Source: an uncultured Gemmatimonadota bacterium (GTDB lineage: Bacteria; Gemmatimonadota; Gemmatimonadetes; Gemmatimonadales; GWC2-71-9). Taken from it: DNA of 24,000 nt. The number at the start of each line of letters is the position of its first letter. Position 1 is the first letter of the stretch. The translations under genes were made by a program, and so were the position numbers. Positions 1 through 8,054 of this stretch are shown here, one piece after another. The notes beneath the pieces are model-generated. The model searched no databases. It had not been told where the DNA came from and saw only the letters and a program-made list of their open reading frames with translations. The stretch is from positions 1 to 24,000 of the forward strand of contig CAMLHU010000003.1 in NCBI GenBank assembly GCA_946479825.1, written 5' to 3'.

Positions 1-765
1 TCGAGCCTGGTCGTCGGCCTCGCCCTCCAGAAGGAGGGCAAGTCCGACGCGTACGTGTCCGCCGGCAACACCGGCGCGGTCCTCGCGGCGTCCACGCTGA
101 TGCTCGGGCTCCACGACGGGGTCAAGCGGGCCTCGGTGGCGACGCCGTTCCCCACCGCCGACGGGTCGGTGCTGGTCCTCGACGGCGGCGCCAACGTCGA
201 CTGCTCCGCCGCGGAGCTCGTGGGCTTCGCCCGCCTCGGCACCGTGTACATGCGTGACATCCTCCGCCGGCCCGAGCCGGCGATCGGCCTCCTCAACGTG
301 GGCGAGGAGGACGAGAAGGGGAACGCCGCGGTCCGCGAGGCGCACCAGCTCCTCAAGCAGACCCCCGGCATCCGCTACCTCGGCAACATCGAAGGGCGCG
401 ACATCCTGGCCGGCCACCAGAAGTTCGGCGCGGTGGACGTCGTGGTCTGCGACGGCTTCGTCGGCAACATCGTCCTCAAGTTCTACGAGTCGGTCGCGCG
501 CCTCATCATCCGGCTGGTCAAGCGCGGGGCGCCCGGCGTCCTCGAGCGCGAGGACATCCAGAAGGTCTTCCGGCAGCTCGATTACGCCGAGTACGGCGGC
601 GCGCCGCTGCTCGGCGTGAAGGGCGTGTCCATCATCTGCCACGGATCCTCCGGCGCCACCGCCATCAAGAACGCCATCCGTGTCGCGGTCCAATCGGTCG
701 AGACGAACCTGAGCCGCCACATCGGCGAGGAATTCGCCCGCCGCGAGCCCGCGCCCGCCGCATGA
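1..765 (+). CDS. plsX: Phosphate acyltransferase PlsX, 5'-truncated by the window edge
   Basis: PlsX makes acyl-phosphate from acyl-ACP, the first step of the PlsX/PlsY route to phosphatidic acid, as a peripheral membrane enzyme. The frame is open from base 1. It reads SSLVVGLALQKEGKSDAYVSAGNTGAVLAAS, which contains the conserved SAGNTGA motif, so the GTG at 55 is internal and the true start lies upstream. About 254 C-terminal residues are visible; the family is usually 330-360 long. Further family-like segments are VLDGGANVDC, LLNVGEEDEKGN, and VVCDGFVGNIVLK followed by GVKGVSIICHGSS near the end. The stop overlaps the fabH start in ATGA, which fits the common plsX-fabH-fabD-fabG-acpP-fabF operon. 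Identification is secure. Confidence 0.96.
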   Translation, partial: SSLVVGLALQKEGKSDAYVSAGNTGAVLAASTLMLGLHDGVKRASVATPFPTADGSVLVLDGGANVDCSAAELVGFARLGTVYMRDILRRPEPAIGLLNVGEEDEKGNAAVREAHQLLKQTPGIRYLGNIEGRDILAGHQKFGAVDVVVCDGFVGNIVLKFYESVARLIIRLVKRGAPGVLEREDIQKVFRQLDYAEYGGAPLLGVKGVSIICHGSSGATAIKNAIRVAVQSVETNLSRHIGEEFARREPAPAA

Positions 766-1751
766 TCCGCCGGCCCATCGCGTACGTGGCGGGGCTCGGC
801 ACCGCGGTCCCCCCGCGCGTCGTCACCAACGCCGATTTCGAGAAGACCCTCGACACCTCCGACCAGTGGATCGTCGAGCGGACCGGGATCCGGGAGCGCC
901 ACCACGCCGACCCCGGGATGACCGTCGCCGGCCTCGCCCACGAGGCGAGCGTCAAGGCGCTCGCCAGGGCCGGGCTCACGCCCGACGACCTCGGCGCCAT
1001 CGTCCTCGCCACCGCGACCCCGGACCGCCTCCTTCCGTCGACGGCCTGCGACCTGCAGGCGCTGCTCGGCGCCAGGCGCGCCGCCGCCTTCGACATCTCG
1101 AGCGCCTGCCCGGGGTTCGTGTACGGGCTTACCATCGCCGAGGGGTTCATCGCCTCGGGGCAGAGCGAGAACGTCCTGGTGGTCGGCGCCGAGATGCTCA
1201 CGACGATCACCGACATGACCGACCGCTCGACCGCCATCCTCTTCGGCGACGCCGCCGGGGCGGCGGTGGTGCGGCGCGCCACCGGCGATCGCGGCCTGCT
1301 CTCGACCTTCATCCGCTCCGACGGCAACCTGGCCGAGCTGCTCTACCGGCCGGCGGGCGGCGCGGCGCATCCGTTCAGCGAGGAGGTCCTCCGTGAGAAG
1401 ACCTACCTGATGCGGATGGCCGGGCGCGAGGTGTTCAAGGCCGCGGTGCTCACGATGGCCGAGGCGTGCGATGAGGCGCTCAAGCGCGCGGGGGTCCGCG
1501 CCGAGGACATCGACCTGCTCGTGCCGCACCAGGCCAACGTGCGGATCATCGAGGCGACGGCCAAGCACGCCGGCATGCCGATGGACAAGGTGATGGTCAA
1601 CCTCGACCGCTACGGCAACACGTCGTCGGCGTCGATCCCGCTCGCCCTCGCGGAGGCGGAGGCCACCGGCCGGATCCGCCCGGGGTCGCTGCTCCTGCTG
1701 GTGGCCTTCGGGGCCGGGTTCACCTGGGGCAGCACGGTGGTCCGGTGGTGA
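762..1751 (+). CDS. fabH: 3-oxoacyl-ACP synthase III (KAS III)
   Basis: FabH condenses acyl-CoA with malonyl-ACP to start each fatty-acid chain in the cytosolic type II pathway. The 329-residue product has the usual family length. The Cys-His-Asn triad is visible: C116 in SSACPGF, H256 in VPHQAN and N286 in RYGNTSSAS. The N-terminal AYVAGLGTAVPPRVV and DTSDQWIVERTGIRERH segments are typical. The ATG overlaps the plsX stop by four bases (ATGA), which supports this start and suggests translational coupling. It is followed directly by fabD. Primer preference (acetyl-CoA or branched acyl-CoA) cannot be read from the sequence. Confidence 0.97.
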   Translation: MIRRPIAYVAGLGTAVPPRVVTNADFEKTLDTSDQWIVERTGIRERHHADPGMTVAGLAHEASVKALARAGLTPDDLGAIVLATATPDRLLPSTACDLQALLGARRAAAFDISSACPGFVYGLTIAEGFIASGQSENVLVVGAEMLTTITDMTDRSTAILFGDAAGAAVVRRATGDRGLLSTFIRSDGNLAELLYRPAGGAAHPFSEEVLREKTYLMRMAGREVFKAAVLTMAEACDEALKRAGVRAEDIDLLVPHQANVRIIEATAKHAGMPMDKVMVNLDRYGNTSSASIPLALAEAEATGRIRPGSLLLLVAFGAGFTWGSTVVRW

Positions 1752-2674
1752 CGGTCCTGCTCTGCCCGGGACAGGGCGCGCAGAAGGTCGGCATGGGCAA
1801 GGACCTCGCCGAGCGCTTTCCCGCGGCGCGCGACACCTTCGCCGCGATCGACGAGGCGCTTGGCGTGTCGCTCTCGCGGATCATGTGGGAAGGGCCGGAA
1901 GAGGAGCTCACCCGGACCCACAACGCCCAGCCCGCCATCCTCGCGCACACCGCCGCCGTCTTCGCGGTGGTCCGCGAGCGCCTGGGCGACGTGCGGCTCG
2001 CGCTGGGCCACAGCCTGGGCGAGTACAGTGCGTACGTCGCTGCGGGCGCGCTCGACGCCACCGCCGGCGCCCGGCTGGTCCGGCGCCGCGGCGAGCTGAT
2101 GTTCGAGGCCGGGACCCGCCGCGCCGGCACGATGGCCGCGGTGCTGGGCCTCGACGCGGCAGCGGTCGCGGCCGCGTGCGCCGAGGCCTCCACGGCCGAC
2201 GAGGTCGCGGTGGCCGCCAACCTCAACGAGCCCTCGCAGGTGGTCATCTCGGGCGATCCGCCGGCCGTGGCGCGCGCCGGGGAGGCCTGCAAGGCCCGCG
2301 GCGCCAAGCGGGTGATCCCGCTCAAGGTGAGCGGCGCGTTCCACTCGCCGCTGATGGCGCCTGCCGTCCCCGGGCTCCGCGATGCCCTGGCCGCCGCCGG
2401 CTTCCGCGACCCCCGGTTCCCCGTCATCGCCAACGCGAGCGCCGCGCCGGTGACGACCGCGGCCGACGCTACCCGGCTCCTGGCGGAGCAGCTGACCGCG
2501 CCGGTGCGTTGGGTCGAGTGCCAGGAGCAGGCGGCCCGGCTGGCACCGGAGGCGCGCTACCTCGAGCTCGGTCCGGGCACGGTGCTCGGCGGGCTGCTCA
2601 AGAAGATCGTCCCCGGCGCCGCGGCCACGCCGCTCGGCACCGCCGCCGACGTCGAAAAGTTCCTCGACCAGTGA
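1745..2674 (+). CDS. fabD: Malonyl-CoA:ACP transacylase
   Basis: FabD loads malonyl groups from CoA onto ACP, supplying extender units to FabH and FabF. The product is about 309 residues, normal for the family. CPGQGAQ lies at the N-terminus. The nucleophile S90 is in GHSLGE and the partner H200 is in SGAFHSPLM. Other family segments are NAQPAI near residue 60 and GPGTVLGGLLKK near the C-terminus. Two GTG codons at 1745 and 1748 can each serve as start. The second makes a GTGA overlap with the fabH stop, like other junctions in this window, and may be the real one. There is no clear Shine-Dalgarno sequence, so coupling to fabH translation is likely. Confidence 0.96.
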   Translation: MVTVLLCPGQGAQKVGMGKDLAERFPAARDTFAAIDEALGVSLSRIMWEGPEEELTRTHNAQPAILAHTAAVFAVVRERLGDVRLALGHSLGEYSAYVAAGALDATAGARLVRRRGELMFEAGTRRAGTMAAVLGLDAAAVAAACAEASTADEVAVAANLNEPSQVVISGDPPAVARAGEACKARGAKRVIPLKVSGAFHSPLMAPAVPGLRDALAAAGFRDPRFPVIANASAAPVTTAADATRLLAEQLTAPVRWVECQEQAARLAPEARYLELGPGTVLGGLLKKIVPGAAATPLGTAADVEKFLDQ

Positions 2675-2682
2675 CCGCCCCA

Positions 2683-3426
2683 ATGCCGCTGTCCACCGAC
2701 CTGACCGGCCGCGTCGCGTTCGTCACCGGGAGCACCCGGGGCATCGGCCGCGCGGTGGCCGAGGCGCTGCACACCGCGGGGGCCAAGGTGGCGGTCCTGG
2801 GCCGCGACGCCGCCAGGGCGGAGGCCGTCGCCAGGGAGATCGGCGAGCGGGCCCAGGGTTTCGCCTGCGACGTGGGCGACGGCGCGTCGGTGGCCGCGGC
2901 CGTGGACGCCGTCACCAAGGCGCTCGGCCCCATCGACATCCTGGTCAACAACGCCGGGATCACCCGCGACAACCTCCTCCTCCGGATGGGCGACGAGGAG
3001 TGGGACCAGGTGCTCGACGCCAACCTCAAGGGGGCGTTCCGCACCGTGAAGGCCGTGCTCAAGGGAATGATGAAGCGGGGCGGGGGCCGGATCATCAACG
3101 TCACGAGCATCGTGGGCCTCACCGGCAACAAGGGGCAGGCCAACTACGCCGCGAGCAAGGCGGGGCTCGTGGGGTTCACCAAGTCGGTCGCCAAGGAGTA
3201 CGCGAGCCGCGGGATCCTGGCCAACTGCGTGGCTCCCGGGTTCATCGAGACCGACATGACCGCCGCCTTGCCTCCCGAGGCGCGGGCCGCATTATTGAAG
3301 GAGATCGCGCTGGAACGGCTCGGCCGCCCGGAGGACGTGGCCGGCGCGGTGCTGTTCCTGGCGTCGGACCTGGCGAGCTATGTCACCGGCCAGGTCCTGG
3401 TGGTCGATGGTGGGATGGTCATCTAG
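2683..3426 (+). CDS. fabG: 3-oxoacyl-ACP reductase
   Basis: FabG reduces 3-oxoacyl-ACP with NADPH in fatty-acid elongation. From the ATG at 2683 the product is 247 residues, as expected for this short-chain dehydrogenase. It has the Rossmann motif GSTRGIG (16-22), NNAG (89-92) and the catalytic set N114, S142, Y155 and K159 (YAASK). An in-frame GTG at 2671 overlaps the fabD stop as GTGA and would add four residues. Because that overlap type recurs here, it is a real alternative; neither start has an obvious Shine-Dalgarno sequence. The C-terminus ([15 protein letters not shown]) is typical. Its position between fabD and acpP makes it the dedicated FAS II reductase rather than a generic short-chain dehydrogenase. 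Confidence 0.96.
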   Translation: MPLSTDLTGRVAFVTGSTRGIGRAVAEALHTAGAKVAVLGRDAARAEAVAREIGERAQGFACDVGDGASVAAAVDAVTKALGPIDILVNNAGITRDNLLLRMGDEEWDQVLDANLKGAFRTVKAVLKGMMKRGGGRIINVTSIVGLTGNKGQANYAASKAGLVGFTKSVAKEYASRGILANCVAPGFIETDMTAALPPEARAALLKEIALERLGRPEDVAGAVLFLASDLASYVTGQVLVVDGGMVI

Positions 3427-3460
3427 GCAGGCGTCTTTTCCAAGTCCTTTCGAGGAGCCC

Positions 3461-3703
3461 ATGAGCAGCAACGTCGAGGAGAAGGTCAAGGACATCATCG
3501 TCGAGGAGCTGGGTGTCGAGCGCGAGAAGCTCACCAACGAGGCGAGCTTCATGGAGGATCTCGGCGCCGACAGCCTCGACACCGTCGAGCTCGTGATGGC
3601 GTTCGAGAAGGAGTTCGACATCGACATCCCCGACGAGGAGGCCGAAAAGCTCCGCACCGTCGGCGATGCGCTGAAGTACCTCCACGAGAAGATCGGGAAG
3701 TAA
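3461..3703 (+). CDS. acpP: Acyl carrier protein
   Basis: ACP carries growing acyl chains on a 4'-phosphopantetheine arm and is the shared substrate of every enzyme in this operon. The product is 80 acidic residues. S38 in the [14 protein letters not shown] motif is the phosphopantetheine attachment site. The ATG at 3461 is preceded by GAGGAG (3452-3457), a ribosome binding site at rather short spacing, and by a 34-base gap after fabG, the widest spacing inside this operon. Its own binding site would suit the high ACP level cells need. An upstream in-frame ATG at 3380 lies inside fabG and gives an N-terminus unlike any ACP, so I rejected it. Confidence 0.97.
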   Translation: MSSNVEEKVKDIIVEELGVEREKLTNEASFMEDLGADSLDTVELVMAFEKEFDIDIPDEEAEKLRTVGDALKYLHEKIGK

Positions 3704-3706
3704 GCG

Positions 3707-4948
3707 TTGCGCCGCCGCGTCGTCGTGACGGGCGCCGGTCTCGTGACGCCCGTCGGCAACACGACCGAGGAGACCTGGGCCGGCCTGCTCGCGGGCCGGT
3801 CCGGGGCGGGGCCGATCACGAAGTTCGACACCACCAGGCAGACGGTGAAGTTCGCCTGCGAGGTGAAGGGCTTCGACCCGCTGCAGTACATCGACAAGAA
3901 GGAGTCGCGCCGGTACGACCTCTTCTCCCAGTTCGCGCTCGGGGCGGCCCAGCAGGCCATTACCCAGGCCGGGCTCGAGGGGAAGTTCCCCGACCCGGAG
4001 CGGACCGGCGTCATCGTCGGCAGCGGCATCGGGGGGATGCAGACCTACGAGGACAACTGCCGGGCCTTCTTCGAGAAGGGCCCCGACCGGGTGTCCCCGT
4101 TCTTCGTGCCGATGTTCATCCCGGACATCGCCGCGGGGCTGGTCTCCATCCGCTACGGGCTCAAGGGCCCGAACTTCGCCACGGTGTCGGCCTGCGCGTC
4201 GTCGGCCCACGCCATCGGCGAGTCGTACCGGATGATCCGCGACGGCACCGCCGACTGCATGGTGGCGGGGGGCGCCGAGGCGGCCATCACCGGCCTGACC
4301 GTGGCGGCCTTCAACAACATGAAGGCGCTGTCCACCCGGAACGACGCGCCGGAGCAGGCCAGCCGGCCGTTCGACAAGGATCGCGACGGCTTCGTGCTGG
4401 GGGACGGGGCGGGGATCGTGGTGCTCGAGAGCCTGGAGCACGCGACCGCGCGCGGCGCGACCATCCTGGGCGAGGTGCTGGGCTACGGGCTCTCGGGCGA
4501 CGCCTACCATATCACCTCTCCGCCGGAGAACGGCGAAGGGGCGGCGCACGCCATCCGGGAATGCCTCGCCGACGGCAAGATCGAGCCGACCGCCGTGGAC
4601 TACGTCAACGCCCACGGGACCTCGACCCCGCTGGGCGACGCGGCCGAGACCCGCGCCGTGAAGTCGGTCTTCGGCGACCACGCGCGCAAGCTGATGTTCT
4701 GCTCCACCAAGTCGATGACGGGGCACCTCCTGGGCGGTGCGGGGGCCCTCGAGTTCATCGTCTCGCTGCTCGTGGCCACCCGCGGCGTCGTCCCGCCGAC
4801 CATCAACCAGGCGACGCCCGACCCGGAGTGCGACCTCGACTCGGTCCCGAACGTGAAGCGCGAGCGCAAGGTGGACGTGGCGCTCTCCAACTCGTTCGGG
4901 TTCGGCGGGCACAACGTGACGCTGGCGGTGCGCCGGTTCGAGGCGTGA
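3707..4948 (+). CDS. fabF: 3-oxoacyl-ACP synthase II (KAS II)
   Basis: FabF performs the elongating condensations of fatty-acid synthesis. The 413-residue length is typical. The Cys-His-His triad is C163 (SACASSAH), H303 (NAHGTSTPLGD) and H340 (TGHLLGGAG), with K335 in the STKSMTGH segment. Translation starts at TTG 3707, three bases after the acpP stop. The residues from there (MRRRVVVTGAGLVTPVGN) match the usual KAS II N-terminus, and no ATG is available nearby. This is the last biosynthetic gene of the cluster and is followed by a hairpin at 4970-5003. Confidence 0.97.
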   Translation: MRRRVVVTGAGLVTPVGNTTEETWAGLLAGRSGAGPITKFDTTRQTVKFACEVKGFDPLQYIDKKESRRYDLFSQFALGAAQQAITQAGLEGKFPDPERTGVIVGSGIGGMQTYEDNCRAFFEKGPDRVSPFFVPMFIPDIAAGLVSIRYGLKGPNFATVSACASSAHAIGESYRMIRDGTADCMVAGGAEAAITGLTVAAFNNMKALSTRNDAPEQASRPFDKDRDGFVLGDGAGIVVLESLEHATARGATILGEVLGYGLSGDAYHITSPPENGEGAAHAIRECLADGKIEPTAVDYVNAHGTSTPLGDAAETRAVKSVFGDHARKLMFCSTKSMTGHLLGGAGALEFIVSLLVATRGVVPPTINQATPDPECDLDSVPNVKRERKVDVALSNSFGFGGHNVTLAVRRFEA

Positions 4949-4969
4949 CCCCCGGCGGTGGCAGGCGAC

Positions 4970-5010
4970 CGACCCTCTGGTGCGCGGGCGCGCCGGAGGG
5001 TCGTCCGTTT
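4970..5010 (+). terminator. Hairpin after fabF, probable weak terminator
   Basis: Arms 4970-4980 and 4993-5003 pair over 11 base pairs, with one G-U wobble, around a GC-rich 12-base loop. TCCGTTT follows. The run of T is short, so termination may be partial, allowing some read-through into the channel gene. GGAGGG occurs both in the right arm (4995-5000) and in the ribosome binding site of the next gene (5011-5016). The left arm could in principle pair with either copy. Confidence 0.45.
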
Positions 5011-5019
5011 GGAGGGAGG
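5011..5019 (+). promoter_or_regulatory. Strong ribosome binding site of the channel gene
   Basis: GGAGGGAGG ends four bases before the ATG at 5024. It is the clearest Shine-Dalgarno match in the window and decides the start of the channel gene against the in-frame GTG at 4958. Confidence 0.6.
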
Positions 5020-5023
5020 CCCC

Positions 5024-5956
5024 ATGGGACAGGATGAGGAGCGCGACCTCGGGTTCGGGGCGGTCATCGCCGGGCGGGCGGGGCGACGGCTGCTCAACCC
5101 CGACGGCTCCTTCAACGTCCGGCGGCGCGGCCTCGGCTGGGCGGCCCTGAGCCCCTATCACGCGCTGCTCGAGATGTCCTGGCCCGCGTTCCTCGGCCTG
5201 CTCACGGCCGCGTACGTCGGCGTCAACGTCCTCTTCGCCGCCGCCTTCCTCGCCTGCGGCCCCGGCGCGCTGCAGGGCCCCGTCGGCGACCTCACGATGC
5301 GGCCGTTCGCGCGGGCGTTCTTCTTCAGCGTCGAGACCTTCGCGACGATCGGGTACGGCAACATCGTGCCCGTCGGATCCGCCGCCAACGTCCTCGTCGT
5401 GACCGAGTCGCTGGTCGGCCTCCTCGGCGTGGCGCTCGCCACCGGGATCATCTTCGCCCGGTTCGCCCGGCCCCGCGCCCGGCTCCGGTTCTCCGAGCGC
5501 GCCGTGATGGCGCCGTACCGCGGGACGACCGCGTTCGAGTTCCGGGTCGTGAACCAGCGCGCCGCGCAGATGATCGACGTGGAGGTCCGGGTGCTCTTCA
5601 CCCGCTTCGTGGCGCACGGCGACCAGCGGGTGCGGCGCTTCGAGGAGCTGGAGCTCGAGCGTCGGCGCGTGGCGTTCTTCCCGCTGGCGTGGACGGTCGT
5701 GCACCCGGTGGACGAGCGGAGCCCGCTCCGCGGCCTCACGGCCGAGGACCTCGCCGCGGGCGAGGCCGAATTCCTGGTCCTGCTCACCGGTACCGACGAG
5801 ACCTTCGCCCAGGGGGTCCACGCCCGGACCTCGTACCGGTTCGACGAGGTCGCCTGGGGCGCGCGGTTCGCCGGGCTCTTCGACCCGGTGGGGAGCGACG
5901 GGATGCTCGCGATCGACGTGGCACGACTCGACGATATCGAGGCGGTGGCCGACTGA
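5024..5956 (+). CDS. Inward-rectifier (KirBac-type) potassium channel
   Basis: This is a two-transmembrane, one-pore potassium channel with a cytosolic Kir domain, expected in the inner membrane as a tetramer. In the 310-residue product I see an amphipathic lead-in (PYHALLEMSWPAF), TM1 at about 54-77, a pore helix, the filter T108-I-G-Y-G112 and TM2 at about 120-146. TM2 ends in FARFARPRARLRFSERAV, the usual KirBac junction. The rest (about 150-305) matches the immunoglobulin-like Kir cytosolic domain, including VVNQRA, the WTVVHPVDERSPL stretch and a TDETFAQGVHARTSY segment. The start is set by the strong binding site just upstream. The gene lies 75 bases after fabF, beyond a hairpin, so it may be partly independent of the fatty-acid operon. 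The ligand is unknown; related channels respond to anionic lipids. Confidence 0.9.
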   Translation: MGQDEERDLGFGAVIAGRAGRRLLNPDGSFNVRRRGLGWAALSPYHALLEMSWPAFLGLLTAAYVGVNVLFAAAFLACGPGALQGPVGDLTMRPFARAFFFSVETFATIGYGNIVPVGSAANVLVVTESLVGLLGVALATGIIFARFARPRARLRFSERAVMAPYRGTTAFEFRVVNQRAAQMIDVEVRVLFTRFVAHGDQRVRRFEELELERRRVAFFPLAWTVVHPVDERSPLRGLTAEDLAAGEAEFLVLLTGTDETFAQGVHARTSYRFDEVAWGARFAGLFDPVGSDGMLAIDVARLDDIEAVAD

Positions 5957-5990
5957 CCGGGCCGACTGGCACCGGGCGGGCGGAACGGGG

Positions 5991-6022
5991 TACATTACCG
6001 GGGTAACCCCCGGCCATATAAA
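5991..6022 (+). promoter_or_regulatory. Candidate promoter region of the mqn cluster
   Basis: TATAAA at 6017-6022 (5 of 6 to the -10 consensus) ends eight bases before the mqnE ATG, so RNA could begin at or next to the start codon. TACATT at 5991-5996 is a second, weaker -10 candidate. TTACC and GGTAA (5995-5999, 6002-6006) form a short inverted repeat between them that could bind a regulator. No good -35 box is visible, so this is tentative. Confidence 0.35.
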
Positions 6023-6030
6023 GGGATAGG

Positions 6031-7233
6031 ATGTCCGACCACTTCGACCCCGCCCAGCTGCGTGACCCGGCCCTCCGCCCGATCGCCGACAAGGTGGTCG
6101 CCGGGGAGCGGCTGACGCCAGACGAGGGCGTTACGCTGTACCAGACCGCCGACCTGCTCGGCCTTGGCGCGCTCGCCGGGTGGGCCAACGCCCGCCGCAA
6201 CGGCGATCGCGTCTTCTTCTCGGCCAACCAGCATATCAACCCGACCAACGTCTGCATCCTCCGGAACACCTGTACCTTCTGCTCGTTCGCGCGGATGCCG
6301 AAGGAGGACGGGAACTACACCCGCTCCCTCGAGGAGGTCTATCACGAGGCGGAGCAGGCCCGCGGGATGCCGACGCGGGAGTTCCACATCGTCGGCGGGC
6401 TCCATCCGAAGCTCCGGCTCGCCTATTACACGGACATGATCCGCGGCCTCAAGGCCCGGCACCCCGACGTCCACGTGAAGGCCCTGACGGCGGTCGAGAT
6501 CGCGCACCTGGCCCGCATCGAGCGCACCAGCGAGCGCGAGGTGCTGCTCGCGCTCAAGGAGGCGGGTCTCACCTCGATGCCGGGCGGGGGCGCGGAGGTG
6601 TTCAGCACGGCCGTCCGGGCCACCATCGCCGAGCGCAAGCTCACCGGCGAGGAGTGGATCCGGGTCCACCGGACCGCCCATGAGCTCGGCATTCCGACCA
6701 ACTGCACCATGCTCTACGGGCACGTCGAGACGGCGCGCGACCGGGTGGACCACCTCGACATGCTGCGGCGGCTGCAGGACGAGACCGGCGGGTTCCTGAC
6801 CTATATCCCGCTGGCGTACCACACCGAGCACAACGAACTCGGCGAGACCCTCGGGCGGGTGGGGACGGCCACCACCGGGTACGAGGACGTGAAGAACGTG
6901 GCCGTGGCGCGGCTCTTCTTCGACAACGTGCCGCACATCAAGACCCACTGGCCGATGGTCACGCCGTTCATGTCGCAGGTCCTCCTCAGCTTCGGCTGCG
7001 ACGACGTGGAGGGGACGGTCGTCTACGAGCGGGTGTACCACGAGGCCGGCGCCCGGACCCAGATGCACATGCAGTACCTCGACCTCGTGCGGCTCATCCG
7101 CGGGGCGGGGAAGCGGCCGGTGGAGCGCGACAGCCTCTACCGCCCGGTGCGCGAGACCTTCGACGACCTGCCGCCGCCGCCCGTGCCGGGAACCCGCGGC
7201 GGGAAGGAACTGCCCGTGGTGCACGCGGCATGA
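6031..7233 (+). CDS. mqnE: Aminofutalosine synthase MqnE (radical SAM), with a CX5CX2C motif
   Basis: MqnE joins S-adenosylmethionine to the product of MqnA by radical chemistry, giving aminofutalosine in the futalosine menaquinone pathway. The 400-residue product has the radical SAM signature region HINPTNVC..., then EFHIVGGLHPKLRL, SMPGGGAEVF, TMLYGHVET and PLAYHTEHNELG, as in MqnE. The cluster cysteines are C75, C81 and C84, a CX5CX2C spacing instead of the usual CX3CX2C seen in the neighbouring mqnC. The frame is intact on both sides, so this is not an obvious sequencing error. AAGGG lies just upstream of the ATG at 6031. The stop overlaps mqnA as ATGA. The family call is firm; the exact role is supported by the adjacent mqnA and mqnC. 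Confidence 0.92.
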   Translation: MSDHFDPAQLRDPALRPIADKVVAGERLTPDEGVTLYQTADLLGLGALAGWANARRNGDRVFFSANQHINPTNVCILRNTCTFCSFARMPKEDGNYTRSLEEVYHEAEQARGMPTREFHIVGGLHPKLRLAYYTDMIRGLKARHPDVHVKALTAVEIAHLARIERTSEREVLLALKEAGLTSMPGGGAEVFSTAVRATIAERKLTGEEWIRVHRTAHELGIPTNCTMLYGHVETARDRVDHLDMLRRLQDETGGFLTYIPLAYHTEHNELGETLGRVGTATTGYEDVKNVAVARLFFDNVPHIKTHWPMVTPFMSQVLLSFGCDDVEGTVVYERVYHEAGARTQMHMQYLDLVRLIRGAGKRPVERDSLYRPVRETFDDLPPPPVPGTRGGKELPVVHAA

Positions 7234-8051
7234 AGGTCGGCCGGATCCCGTACATCAACTGCTACCCGGTCTACGGCGCCATCGACCGGGGGCTGGTGGC
7301 CGCGCCCGGCGAGCTCATCTCGGCCACGGCCGCGGATCTCAATAACCTGCTGGCGGCCGGCGAACTCGACGTGAGCGTGGTGTCGGCGGTCGAGTACGCC
7401 CGCCACGCGCCGCTCTACCACCTGCTTCCCGACCTCGCCATCACCTCGGACGGGCCGGTCCACAGCGTGATGCTGTTCTCGCGCCGCCCGCCCGAGGAGC
7501 TGGACGCCCGCACGGTGCTCCGGACCACGTCGTCGCACACGTCCGTCCTGCTGCTCGAGCTCCTCTGCCGGCACCGGTGGGGGGTGGCGCCGAGGTTCGC
7601 GTCGGTGCGGGCCGAGCCGAGCGACCTCGCCGCGCTCGCCCGGTTCCCCCACGAGGCGGTCCTCGTGATCGGCGACGCGGCCCTCCTGCTCGCGGCCCAG
7701 CGCGAGTACGCGCACGTGGTGGACCTGGGCGCGGAATGGAAGGCGTGGACCGGGCTGCCGTTCGTCTTCGCGGTCTGGGCCGCCCGCCGGGAGGCCGACG
7801 CAAACGCCGTCCGGCGGGTCCACCGCCTGCTGCTGGAGAGCCGGGCGTGGGGCCTCGCGCACCTCGACGAGCTCGCCGCGGACGCCGCCCGCGCCACCGG
7901 CGTCGCGCCGGACATCTGCCGGGCCTATCTCGGCACCCTGGACTACGCGCTCGGCCCCCGGCACCTCGAGGGCCTCACGACTTTCTTCCGCCGGCTGGCC
8001 CAGGACCACCTGGTCCCCGACGGCAGCCTTTCGTTCATCACCGCGGCCTGA
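7230..8051 (+). CDS. mqnA: Chorismate dehydratase MqnA
   Basis: MqnA dehydrates chorismate to 3-[(1-carboxyvinyl)oxy]benzoate, the committed first step of the futalosine pathway. The 273-residue product has a periplasmic-binding-protein-like fold without a signal peptide, so it is cytosolic. Family marks are the N-terminal VGRIPYINCYPVYGA, DVSVVSAVEYARH, the SHTSVLLLELL stretch and VLVIGDAALL followed by DLGAEWKAWTGLPFVFAVWA. The start ATG overlaps the mqnE stop by four bases, so the two are probably co-translated. MqnA and MqnD share a fold; the IPYINCYPV start and the WTGLPFVFAVW segment favour MqnA. Confidence 0.93.
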   Translation: MKVGRIPYINCYPVYGAIDRGLVAAPGELISATAADLNNLLAAGELDVSVVSAVEYARHAPLYHLLPDLAITSDGPVHSVMLFSRRPPEELDARTVLRTTSSHTSVLLLELLCRHRWGVAPRFASVRAEPSDLAALARFPHEAVLVIGDAALLLAAQREYAHVVDLGAEWKAWTGLPFVFAVWAARREADANAVRRVHRLLLESRAWGLAHLDELAADAARATGVAPDICRAYLGTLDYALGPRHLEGLTTFFRRLAQDHLVPDGSLSFITAA

Positions 8052-8054
8052 GCC

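Noticed and set aside
1885..2670. N-terminal extension of fabG through fabD
   Set aside because: It is a different frame of fabD; family length and the Rossmann motif place the fabG start at 2683 or 2671.
3419..5995. Long minus-strand open frame (858 codons) opposite acpP, fabF and the channel gene
   Set aside because: It lies antisense to well-identified genes. Its product is a low-complexity run of Arg, Gly, Glu, His and Val, typical of GC-rich antisense shadow frames.
6000..6013. GGGG-TAA-CCCC mini-hairpin before mqnE as a terminator
   Set aside because: Four-base-pair stem with no following T run.
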